64,000 bases of DNA from Sipunculus nudus (lineage: Eukaryota > Annelida > Sipuncula > Golfingiida > Sipunculidae): NCBI GenBank assembly GCA_026874595.1, contig CM049315.1:10618664-10682663 (forward strand). Reading direction: 5' to 3'. A program made the position numbers and the translations under genes. Below the pieces are notes generated by a model. The model did not search any database. It had not been told where the DNA came from and worked only from the letters and a program-made list of their open reading frames with translations. Of this stretch, positions 55,133 through 64,000 are shown in pieces. How positions within the stretch are numbered: the first letter of the stretch is position 1; the number at the start of each line of letters is the position of its first letter.

Positions 55133-55148
55133 TGGCGCCCCCTACTGA
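55133..55148 (-). promoter_or_regulatory. CTCF-like motif inside transposon
   Basis: The minus strand reads TCAGTAGGGGGCGCCA, a good match to the CTCF core with a weaker first base. It sits just inside the inverted repeat of the TIR element and points towards the motif at 28574. Confidence 0.4.
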
Positions 55149-56171
55149 TGACACTGCAAACGAAAAATATCTGGTTTAATTATAATGTCATGAGGCTACA
55201 TATTTTGCCATTTGTGACTTTTGTTGTCATGAAAACGTCATCGCTTCAGGGCATCATTTGAGAAAATTAACTAGAATGAACAATAAATGTTGGAATGCTC
55301 AGTGTAACAGCTTTTTTTAATTATTTTTTAAATAGTTCCAAAATTTTACATAGAAATTTTTAAACAGAATATCATCAGAAGAGGCTCAAGTGCAGGAATA
55401 TACCAACGGCTATCTTGTCATCTGTCAGTTTTGACACTTGCAAGTAGATGACTAAAAAGTGCATTAATAACACATATGGTTGTAAGTGACACTGGTGGTG
55501 TAATAATGAAGAGATAATCAGTATATGCCCATAGTTTTTAGTGCTAATATTTATATTTCTTTTTATATGGGCATCTTAAAATCTGATCAGACGCCAGAAG
55601 CCATTTATGTGTGGACTTGCTCTCTGTCTCACAAACACCAGCGCCACCTTTGGGGGATTTCTCAACTTATAATCTCCAAAATTTTCATATTTTGGCCTAA
55701 TATTTCAAAATCTAACCCATTTACATACACATTATTGTATTTAAATAAGATTGATATTTAATTTTGAATGTTTATTTAGAATATTATGGAAAATACATTG
55801 GTCAGTTTTCTAAAATATGTAACTTTTGTTTCCCCCTTAGTTATAATATCATACAAAAACCCACCACAAGTGTCCATTTTCAACCTTATATACTGCAAAA
55901 ATAAGCACATTGACCCGAAAATTTTATTTCATAATTTTACTAAGCATGCCTTGTAGATATCATGTGCAAAATATCTAAGAAATTCCATTGGTAGTTTAAA
56001 GTGTCATGTTCCCCATTAAGCCTCCTCGGTGCAGGCTTAGCATTACAGCCCGCCAGGTGACTTAACACTAACGTTATTTTTTATGAAACTGAGTTAAAGC
56101 TCGACAAAAGTGCTTAAGTCAAAAACGGCAGAATAACAGGTTTAAGTCGGTTTAATGAAACTGGGCCCTGG

Positions 56172-57998
56172 TTTATAAACCAATACTCTGCTTGGTGCTA
56201 ATTACTTTGTATATTCTGGATGTGTAATTAGCGTCATCAGTCCATACACTAACTTCCCGCAGTCTGACCACCACAATATTCAATCAACATTTTGTCAGAT
56301 AAACGTCGCCTCCTTGCAGGAAAACCGTTTAGGTGCAAGTGTTTGGGCAAGTAGCTATCTTTGAACAAAAATGTAAGTACATTTATGTTTGTTCTGCACA
56401 AGTCTGGCAAATAATTCTATAAAATCATATCTTGTGAAAGCAGGTTCTTAAAAATTTAACAAGAGCTGGCTAACCCTCCTTTTACAAAAGAAAAGAAATG
56501 AATTACGGCTCTCATTTCTCATCTGTTCACAAAATCCTACATGGTTTGAAGAAACATTTGGATTTCTTTTATTGTTTACAGTGCTCATTAATATATTGAA
56601 TTTTATTCATGGATTTGTCCGTTTTGGCTGTGATGATTCTGTGAATTTGAATGCCTATGGATACGTTTGTTTCAGAAACAACCCCGATTCCTGTAACCTG
56701 GTATGCGACTGAATGTTTTAAATTTTGAAGAAAAGGTTCTGGTGTTTATGAATTTTCATTCTCATTTATGATATATATTTGGTTGATTCAGTGAATCGAG
56801 TGGGTCGTACATTTTAAACTGAGTGCTCGTTATAGAGTCATACCTTGGTCCCGTCTGGTCAACTCAGTGGAACCATCAAACAAAAAAAAATGTAAGGTAT
56901 TGCTGAGAAATCCCAGTTAAATGTACTGTATAAGCATTCACGTTTTTGTCTTAAAATAACAGTACAATTACAACATCCAAACGGAAAATGCAAATGAAAA
57001 TATGGATATACCCCCCCCCCCCCAAAAAAAAATGTCAGCCGTGATTTTACTCTTAAATGTTCTGGCAACTTTCCTGTCAGTAAAATTAATTGTTATTTCA
57101 TGGTATAATGTTTTTTATAGTGTAATGACTGGCTCAAGAGGACCATCATCCTCCTCAACGTAATCTGTATCATCTCTCTCTCACACACACACAAGTAAAT
57201 TTAAACAGTCTGAACAGTCTACACCAGTGATATATTTACAAATCCATAGAGATAAATAACATGCAAACTGATATTAACGAACTTTGATTGTAACGTTAAA
57301 CATCTCCAAATATAAATATTAAAACAACAGATGCATTCACATTAATTACAAGAATTGTAACAAAAAAATAGACATGAAACGTTGCAGGTTCTTTGAGACA
57401 AGTTATGAAACCTTGATAAACAATGGCCAAACGGAGCAAAGATTTCGTAATTCTGGGTCCTGATGTATAATTTTAAAGAGGTTTCGTATTTAAATAAGAA
57501 ACTTTAAAACGATTACAGCATGCAGTATGTTAAAAAACTCAAACCATACAAGAACTATGTCACTATTCGGAACATTTACTTGAGATAAAGCAGAGTATTC
57601 ATGGAGGACTCTCGTTGTCAGGGTAACGTGTAGGATGTAGAGATGCACTGTTTGTTCAATATTTCCCAGTATGCTTTTTGAACATCTATCCAGAGTCTGC
57701 TCATTTCCAGACAGCCTCAAAGGGCCTCGTGCTTTCTTTCGGCAGGACTTTTGTAGCGGTATATTGTGGGCATTTACAAGATCCTCAATAAACAAGGTCT
57801 TCATTACAACCTTAATAATATTTTTTTTAATTGGTAAATTGTTGTTCTCCCCATACCGAAACAATATCCATAAATCACCACGTGAACACATACCACAAAC
57901 TTGCAACGTAGAAGGCAAGCATTGAAATGACATAGAGCACGAAACAAGTGGCGAGACTTTGGTCAGTTTTTGAGTTCCTTGAGGAGCTTTCCTTCCCT
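56172..57998. other. Non-coding stretch, includes possible 3' UTR
   Basis: A 13-base C run is at 57011-57023. The part next to 57998 would be the 3' UTR of the minus-strand b561-type gene if the exon below is used. An ATTAAA variant polyadenylation signal on the minus strand lies near 57827-57832. A 170-codon minus-strand open frame (57490-58002) overlaps the stop by one base out of frame and has no recognised domain. Confidence 0.4.
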
Positions 57999-58129
57999 TC
58001 ATTTAGCGATGTTAACTCGAGCATCGATTCTGTTGTACCTGATGAAAAAACATGGGCATATCAGAACCAAGATTCCAAGAAGCACCTTAACGATTTGACC
58101 GCGAATTTTTAATCAATACATTAAAATAG
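57999..58129 (-). CDS. Cytochrome b561/DOMON-type gene, candidate last exon with in-frame TGA
   Basis: A strong acceptor (TTTCTTTTTTGTTTAG) precedes 58129. The phase (two bases completing a codon) matches the donor of the exon at 58434. In that frame the exon reads four residues (ILMY), a TGA at 58113-58115, then 37 codons containing IVKVLLGILVLICPCFFI and a charged tail, ending at TGA 57999-58001. A final transmembrane helix of the form K(K/V)V.L is normal at the C-terminus of FRRS1-type reductases, so the post-TGA stretch looks like genuine coding sequence. Either translation ends early and loses the last helix, the stop is read through, the base is an error or polymorphism, or the gene is decaying. 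Confidence 0.45.
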
Positions 58130-58433
58130 CTAAACAAAAAAGAAACCTCCTTTAAAGCAACATGTGTACTTATTAAATAAAAATGTATTTTACCAAATAT
58201 CGAAATTTGATTTGTGCCTCTAAAATGTGTTTTATTTTGGACAAACATATGCTTAAGGTGAATTATATTGTGCCCGATAACAATGCATATTAAACACAAA
58301 CGTTGGAATATTTAATTGAATTTTCTCCCTTGTCTTCTTATTTATTTATATATGGGGATGGCAACTTTAATAACGTAATACCAGTTCGTCAAACCTTTCA
58401 CTTTTAGGACAACAGTGGGCAATTTGGTCTTAC

Positions 58434-58574
58434 CTAATAGTTTTGACCTTTTAGCATTAAAGATGAATTCCCATATAACGTGGACGGAAATCCAACATCC
58501 AAGGATGACGGTCATGGCATACCGGAAGTCGTCATCAAATAGCCTCGTTTGGACCGACAGAAACAGAGTGACCG
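58434..58574 (-). CDS. Cytochrome b561/DOMON-type ferric reductase-like, internal exon
   Basis: The exon is 141 nt, bounded by GTGATTCCAG (acceptor) and CTATTAG|GTAAGA (donor). It encodes AVTLFLSVQTRLF, then DDDFRYAMTVILGCWISVHV and IWEFIFNAKRSKLL. These are the end of one helix, a short loop, and a hydrophobic helix with a His (HVIWEF), matching the last conserved helices of FRRS1-like cytochrome b561 domains (loop, then ...YA..GF..WH...E..LE). Joined to the exon at 63390-63546, the reading frame and helix continue without a gap (MHVLA-AVTLFLS). The open frame extends upstream of the acceptor, but the family alignment favours starting here. Confidence 0.7.
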
Positions 58575-58980
58575 CTGGAATCACATTGCACACGTGCAAA
58601 GCATTATGGGTTACTCCAAGGACATCTTATTATCCATGCCAAGATTAATAAGGGCGAGGTTTGTTCATATTAGTTCGACGACTTATTAATCTTGCCATGT
58701 TTGGATTATCTTGACCTGGTTAATGGCTTATTACAGAAAGTGGTGCATAAGACTGCTGCCAAACAAAATGTCCGACCATGGATGCTTTGTCTAATAAATT
58801 TGCTTAGAAAATCACTTCAGAAATCATGTGATGTAAATGACAGCAAAAAATACATCTATGAAGAAAAAGGCTTCCGTAGAAAACTGAATTAGGTGACTTT
58901 ACATTTGTAAACAAATACATGAAGCGCCCCATGTGGAAAACATCTTCCTGTGACAGAGGCATTTCCTCAATCACCCAACC

Positions 58981-60285
58981 TCCCACTCACTAACACCCGC
59001 CACCCTCTCCCTCTCACAAACACGTCACCTCCTCCCTCACACACATCCTCTCACTTAGACACCCTCACACTCCCACACCCTCTCACGCCCACGCCGACTC
59101 ACTCCCACACCCTCTCATTCACACTCCCAGACCCTACCACACCCACTCTTTCACACTCACACACCCTCTCACTCTCCCTCCCACACCCTTTCGCTCAAAC
59201 TCCCACACCCTCTCACTCACACTCCAACTCCCACACCCTCTCACACCCCCACCCACTCACCCACATTCACATCCCCTTTCACTCCCACACCCCCTCACTC
59301 ACACTCCCACACCCTCTCACTCACTCCCACATCCTCCCACGCCCTCTCACTCACACTCCCACACCCTCTCACTCACACTCCCACAACCTCCCACACCCTC
59401 TCAGTAACACACCCACACTCACACCCCCTTTCACTCCCACACCCTCTCACTCACACTCCCACACCCTCTCACTCAAACTCCCACACCCTCTCACTCACAC
59501 TCCAACTCCCACACCCTCTCACACCCCCACCCACTCACCCACATTCACATCCCCTTTCACTCCCACACCCTCTCACTCACACTCCCACACCCTCTCACTC
59601 ACTCCCACATCCTCCCACGCCCTCCCACTCACACTCCCACACCCTCTCACTCACACTCCCACACCCTCTCACTCATACTCCCACATCCTCCCACGCCCTC
59701 TCACTCACACTCCCACAACCTCCCACACCCTCTCAGTAACACACCCACACTCACACCCCCTTTCACTCCCACACCCTCTCACTCACACTCCCACACCCTC
59801 TCACTCACACTCCCACACCCTCTCACTCACACTCCCACACCCTCTCACTCACACTCCCACGCCCTCTCACTCACACTCCCACAACCTCCCACACCCTCTC
59901 AGTAACACACCCACACTCACACCCCCTTTCACTCCCACACCCTCTCACTCACACTCCCACACCTCTCACTCACACTCCCACACCCTCTCACTCACACTCC
60001 CACACCCTCTCACTCACACTCCCACACCCTCCGCACCCTCTCACTCACACTCCCACACCTTCTCACTCACACTCCCACACCCTCTCACTCACACTCCCAC
60101 ACCCTCTCACTCACACTCCCACACCCTCTCACTCACACTCCCACACCCTCTCACTCACTCCCATATCTTCCCACGCCCTCTCACTCACACTCCCACACCC
60201 TCTCACTCACACTCCCACATCCTCCCACGCCCTCTCACTCACACTGCCACAACCTCCCACGCCCTCTCAGTAACACACCCACACT
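58981..60285. repeat. 22-bp minisatellite, block 1
   Basis: Tandem units of the type CACTCCCACACCC+TCTCACTCA, about 59 units long, nearly G-free on the plus strand. Variant units (CAGTAACACACCCACACTC, CATCCTCCCACGCCCTC, CACCCACATTCACATCCCC) recur in sets, e.g. at about 59222/59502 and 59402/59732/59899/60269, showing higher-order amplification. The repeat has no TA or TG, hence no stop in any plus-strand frame. That explains a 445-codon open frame of [14 protein letters not shown] type that is not a gene. Confidence 0.95.
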
Positions 60286-60828
60286 GAAAAGTAATTAAAA
60301 TTACAGCTATTTTCATGTTTGTAATCATTACAATCACAATTACTTGTAATTGAATTTTGCCCAATTACAAATTACAATCGATTTCTTGAAAAATTGTAAT
60401 TAATTACAGGTTATTACATTTACACATTACAATTATACCTCAACCCTGATAAGCATATCAAATAAAAACGCTAACGGGCAAGTAAGGTGATATTTCAAGT
60501 ATAAGCTGACCTTGAATGTAAAGGTCAAGGTCACACAACCAAGAAAAATCCTTTGCCTTTCTAGTGCAGGATTTCGACGAAATTGTGATAGGTGGCAGCA
60601 CTTCTGAGATATAAGCCTCTAGAAAAAGCATACGCGGACACGGAACCGGTAAAACAATAAGCTCCCCTATGGAGCGCTTAATCATAAAACGTGATTTAAA
60701 AAGGAGAACGTTTGCTCATAATTATCATAAAACATTGGGCAAAAAATTTATTATTGAACTCATACGAATGTGATTATAATTCCTTACATAAGTGTCAACG
60801 AACACAACTCTGGGCAGTTTGCTATGTT
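60286..60828 (-). mobile_element. Dispersed ~540-bp element, copy 1, inserted in minisatellite
   Basis: It is nearly identical to 62431-62963, with one 6-bp indel and a handful of substitutions seen. It interrupts the minisatellite: the array reads ...CACACT before it and CACTCACACC after it, so removing the element and one CACT restores the normal array (4-bp target duplication, 60282-60285 and 60829-60832). The end at 60290 carries AAGTAATTAAAATTAC; copy 2 has extra AAGTAATTG units there, like a variable 3' tail if read on the minus strand. It contains AGGTCAAGGTCA (60522-60533) and an opposing TGACCTTGA. An identical 75-codon minus-strand open frame in both copies has no recognised domain. 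A SINE or MITE is likely; no tRNA boxes were found. Confidence 0.75.
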
Positions 60829-61192
60829 CACTCACACCCCCTTTCACTCCCACACCCTCTCACTCACACTCCCACACCCTCTCACTCACACTCCCACACC
60901 CTCTCACTCACACTCCCACACCCTCTCACTCACACTCCCACACCCTCTCACTCACACTCCCACACCCTCCGCACCCTCTCACTCACACTCCCACACCCTC
61001 TCACTCACACTCCAGCACTCTTTAATTCACATCTCACGTCCTCTCGCTCAATCCCAAATCCTCTCATTCGCATCCACTCACTCATACACCACCACACTCT
61101 CACTCACACACCTACAGCCTCTCTCACACATTCACACTCACCATTTCTCACACACCCACTGACACACACACCATCTCCCTCTCTCACAAACA
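60829..61192. repeat. 22-bp minisatellite, block 2
   Basis: Continuation of the array after the inserted element, regular to about 61015 and then degenerating into CACACTCAC-type sequence. The overlapping plus-strand frames (130-170 codons) are repeat translations. Confidence 0.95.
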
Positions 61193-61295
61193 CCTTTGAA
61201 ATATTGAGCAAAAACCCTGTTTAACATTAAAACCATACAGGCAATTTTCTGTTGTCAGAATAGTAGGAAAGATATGTGGTAACGTAATGTGTTTA

Positions 61296-61407
<112 letters not shown>

Positions 61408-62430
61408 AAGTAGAGTATGATGTAGACTATGTGAAAGCAATGTAGGTAAACTTTGAATTATCTTGAAGTCAACAACTATCAATTTCAAATATTTGTCCTT
61501 TACTGGACAAAGGTATTGCTTCCAGATAACATTGGCACTTATAAGATCACCTGTGAAAACAGTTGTTGGTTCAAACCTCTTATAATCTAAAATTCTTAGC
61601 TACTGATCCATCACAATGAACAACATGTAGATCCTAAAGTTTTAACTTACAATGTCAATACAAATTTAAGATATGTCGTAAATACTGAAATTTTAAATAC
61701 AATGTTATTTTCACGACACTCAGCAATGTTTACATTTCATATGAATAATTCATATAAATATGAACATGCTGAATATATGGTATATTATAATTTGATGCAA
61801 TGAAGTTAATTATAGGAAAAGCGAATGGAAATTAAGTACTTTCACCATGGTTATTTTCTTAATGAATGATAAGTAGTTACATTGTAACCAGGCCATGTCT
61901 GTCATAGGGAACAGTGGAGACAGTCAGCTCCAGTCAGCCAACTGAGACAGCCTATGTATCTTGATAGCAATCCCGATTTACCTCATTGGCCACCCACTGG
62001 AGGTAATTCTGATATCAGCCATCCCAGATCATTAGCCTCTTTTGTCCCTGTGACTCTCTCAATGTCAGATAATTAGCAGATAAACACTGATGTAATCAGA
62101 ACAGTAGGAGTATGTTCCACCCAAATAATCGTTCATTTAAGTGAAAGTGTTAAACTCAGCAAGACCCGTACTTGTCCTAGTGTAGCTCTAGACAAATGTG
62201 TGCATTATAGAAGTCTATTACTTCTTCTAGATGGCAGCAGAGGCATTTGCTAAAAAAAAGAATGCCTCAAATGAAAGACCAGTATATGGCATACTACTTT
62301 AGTAGTTCCACTGTTTATTAAAGACTTATAATCCCTACCCAAGAGTGTCTTGATAAACAATACAAATGATATAGGTTTTAGTTACAGTGCTCTGTCATGA
62401 GTTTTGAAAGTAATTGGAAAGTAATTGATA

Positions 62431-62963
62431 AGTAATTAAAATTACAGCTATTTTCATGTTTGTAATCATTACAATTACTTGTAATTGAATTTTGCCCAAT
62501 TACAAATTACAATCGATTTCTTGAAAAATTGTAATTAATTACAGGTTATTACATTTACACATTACAATTATACCTCAACCCTGATAAGCATATCAAATAA
62601 AAACGCTAACGGGCAAGTAAGGTGATATTTCAAGTATAAGCTGACCTTGAATGTAAAGGTCAAGGTCACACAACCAAGAAAAATCCTTTGCCTTTCTAGT
62701 GCAGGATTTCGACGAAATTGTGATAGGTGGCAGCACTTCTGAGATATAAGCCTCTAGAAAAAGCATACGCGGACACGGAACCGGTAAAACAATAAGCTCC
62801 CCTATGGAGCGCTTAATCATAAAACGTGATTTAAAAGGGAGTACGTTTGCTCATAATTATCATAAAACATTGGGCAAAAAATTTATTATTGAACTCATAC
62901 GAATGTGATTATAATTCCTTACATAAGTGTCAACGAACACAACACTGGGCAGTTTGCTATGTT
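62431..62963 (-). mobile_element. Dispersed ~540-bp element, copy 2
   Basis: Same orientation as copy 1, with the same AGGTCAAGGTCA block at 62657-62668. At the left border (62405-62440) there are three ~11-bp units with AAGTAATT, where copy 1 has one. No target duplication is clear around this copy. Confidence 0.8.
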
Positions 62964-63109
62964 CAAACCACTATATTGTATTCAGCATTACAGTATTATC
63001 TCATTACATTTTCGATCCCTTCATTCGGCAAACTTGGCTATTGCCAGAAAATGATAAGTAACTATGTTCATCAAAATTCTTTTACAATAGTCATTTTGGA
63101 AACTCGGGG

Positions 63110-63175
63110 TTAGCTCAATTCGGTGGTTGCTTCGCCAGATGTGGAAACCTAAAATTCATCTAATGGTTCGAAACA
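63110..63175 (+). ncRNA. tRNA-like remnant, weak
   Basis: TTAGCTCAATTCGGTGG resembles a pol III A box, and GGTTCGAAAC about 40 bases later resembles a B box. The stems do not fold convincingly, so a degenerate SINE head is more likely than a tRNA gene. Confidence 0.2.
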
Positions 63176-63315
63176 TACGCCAGTTATATTAATACGAGTA
63201 GAACATGGGAACGATTCGTCCTACTTTACAATATGCCCAGTCAAGATCACTGTATTCACCCTGGCTTATCGCCAAATTCGTGCAGCTCTAATATTTGCAG
63301 ACCAGAGGAGACATT

Positions 63316-63316
63316 G

Positions 63317-63364
<48 letters not shown>
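63316..63364. repeat. (TA)n(TG)n microsatellite beside splice donor
   Basis: 8 TA units are followed by 16 TG units. In the minus-strand transcript this is (CA)16 then (UA)n, beginning 25 nt downstream of the donor at 63389. Confidence 0.95.
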
Positions 63365-63366
<2 letters not shown>

Positions 63367-63389
63367 GAAGAAGAAGAATCTAGACCAAC

Positions 63390-63546
63390 CTGCTAATACA
63401 TGCATTGCATGACCAGATAGAAAATGGAACCAGTACCAACTCGGTCTTAGTTTAGAATCCTTCCCTGGCCGGAATATCCCAAAGATCATTTGTACGGCCA
63501 GCAAACACCAGACCACAATGCCGCATACAGCGTGGGCGAACGTACT
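63390..63546 (-). CDS. Cytochrome b561/DOMON-type ferric reductase-like, exon (partial gene)
   Basis: The exon is 157 nt between acceptor GCTTTCACAG and donor GCAG|GTTGGT. It encodes STFAHAVCGIVVWCLLAVQM, IFGIFRPGKDSKLRPSWYWF and HFLSGHAMHVLA. The series HA..G.....L...Q...FRP......RP.W...H...G...H.LA is diagnostic of the cytochrome b561 domain in FRRS1/DOMON reductases. These are membrane proteins moving electrons across two haems to reduce ferric iron or other acceptors; the His residues here are candidate haem ligands. It ends in phase 1, matching 58434-58574. Earlier exons (DOMON domain, first helices) are expected beyond 64000. The donor is weak (GTTGGT). I see no stop or frameshift inside. 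Confidence 0.8.
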
Positions 63547-63896
63547 CTGTGAAAGCATTAATAATATACTAGACTAATAAAAAATATCAGCATTAATATA
63601 TGTTCTATTTTAGATTTGATGATAAAAGGTACCTAATTAAACGATACATTCATTATACTATCAATATCATGGTACATGACACGATGCCTATAGGGTTTAT
63701 TTCAACTTAAGATTTCATACAATTTATGGAGATATAACCCAAATAACTCTCAAAGCTATTTCTAAATTATTAAAATTAACGTTGTTAATAATGACATATA
63801 AACTTATAGGTCCTAATGGGGCTGAGCGGATAGTATCGTTAGTATTCCATCAGCTGATCTTATTTTTTAAACTTAAGGGAGACCTGAATCTAAACC
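63547..63896 (-). other. Intron sequence upstream of the b561 exon
   Basis: AT-rich, no open frame and no further exon of the gene. Confidence 0.5.
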
Positions 63897-63994
63897 GATA
63901 CAATATCTGACTTTGTATCGCGCTGTATCGTTACACCTGTGTATTGATACAATATCTGACTTTGTATCACGCTGTATCGTTACACCTGTGTATC
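63897..63994. repeat. 49-bp tandem repeat at window edge
   Basis: Two copies (63897-63945, 63946-63994) differ at two positions. Each contains GATACAA...TTGTATC, able to form a 7-bp hairpin. The array may continue past the window. Confidence 0.9.
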
Positions 63995-64000
63995 GTCAAT

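Larger units (their letters stand above)
54344..56171. mobile_element. Non-autonomous TIR DNA transposon
   Basis: The ends are long inverted repeats. The left begins CCAGGGCCCAGTTTCATTAA and the right ends TTAATGAAACTGGGCCCTGG. Similarity continues inward for about 160 bases (GACTTAAG, TTTTGTCGAGCTTTAA, AATAACGTTAGTG, CACCTGGCGGGCTG, GCTAAGCCTGCAC). On the left it is interrupted by a nested element, then resumes at 55113 (GGGGAACTTGACACTTTAA against TTAAAGTGTCATGTTCCCC at about 55997-56016). About 860 bp of interior has no transposase, only short unrecognised open frames. No target duplication is obvious at the outer ends, so the superfamily is open. Confidence 0.75.

Noticed and set aside
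58342-58599. Using the whole 85-codon frame as the b561 exon
   Set aside because: Upstream of the acceptor at 58575 the frame adds residues that do not fit the family helix, and only the splice at 58574 joins in phase with 63390-63546.
58950-60287. 445-codon open frame rich in [14 protein letters not shown]
   Set aside because: It is a translation of the 22-bp minisatellite. The plus-strand unit contains no stop in any frame, so long frames arise automatically; there is no start context or domain.
60458-60685. Conserved 75-residue protein present twice (also 62593-62820)
   Set aside because: Identity reflects recent duplication of the ~540-bp element; no domain, start context or independent conservation.
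58981-61192. CRISPR-like array
   Set aside because: Units are contiguous 22-mers with no unique spacers, in an intron of an animal gene.
60712-61224. 130-170-codon open frames over the second minisatellite block
   Set aside because: Same cause; they begin in the inserted element and run through repeat units in several frames.

Overview
This is animal genomic DNA: AT-rich, gene-poor, and full of (AT)n microsatellites, homopolymer G/C runs, decayed non-LTR retrotransposons, a tRNA-like SINE, MITE-like elements and local duplications. One gene is clearly recognisable and it is split by introns. Nothing looks bacterial or viral. The repeat types fit a marine invertebrate, most likely a lophotrochozoan such as a bivalve mollusc, but that is inference from style and not a species call.

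Layout. 1-31.9 kb is mostly non-coding. It holds an LTR-like block (2.3-3.5 kb), a 79-bp tandem pair (4.5 kb), an NRF-1-type palindrome (5.4 kb), a ~145-bp repeat family split by an AT-rich LINE-bearing block (6.6-8.7 kb), a GCGG-rich inverted-repeat element (23.2 kb), a tRNA-like SINE (25.6-25.9 kb) and a strong CTCF-like motif (28.57 kb). 32-38.9 kb is a large inverted duplication, arms of about 1.35 kb. Its 4.2-kb spacer contains a broken L1/Tx1-type LINE (33.9-37.3 kb) inserted, with a 13-bp target duplication, into a further copy of the same repeat. 39-49 kb has a second GCGG element and two more LINE fragments. 49.2-49.7 kb is a possible divergent promoter with a candidate first coding exon. 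53.2-53.7 kb is a 244-bp tandem duplication packed with CRE-like motifs. 54.3-56.2 kb is a TIR element with a second, TTAA-flanked element nested in one arm.

58-64 kb holds the 3' part of a minus-strand gene for a cytochrome b561 / DOMON ferric-reductase-like membrane protein (FRRS1 type). Three exons are supported, at 63390-63546, 58434-58574 and 57999-58129, with matching phases. The last carries an in-frame TGA before its predicted transmembrane helix. The 4.8-kb intron between the first two contains a 22-bp minisatellite of about 1.7 kb in two blocks, a young ~540-bp dispersed element present twice, and microsatellites. Upstream exons should lie beyond the right edge.

I found no operon-like or defence system and no convincing new multi-gene system. 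The most interesting items are the in-frame TGA, the G-rich (in RNA) intronic minisatellite disrupted by a young element, the inverted duplication with its LINE history, the nested TTAA element, and the duplicated CRE cluster.
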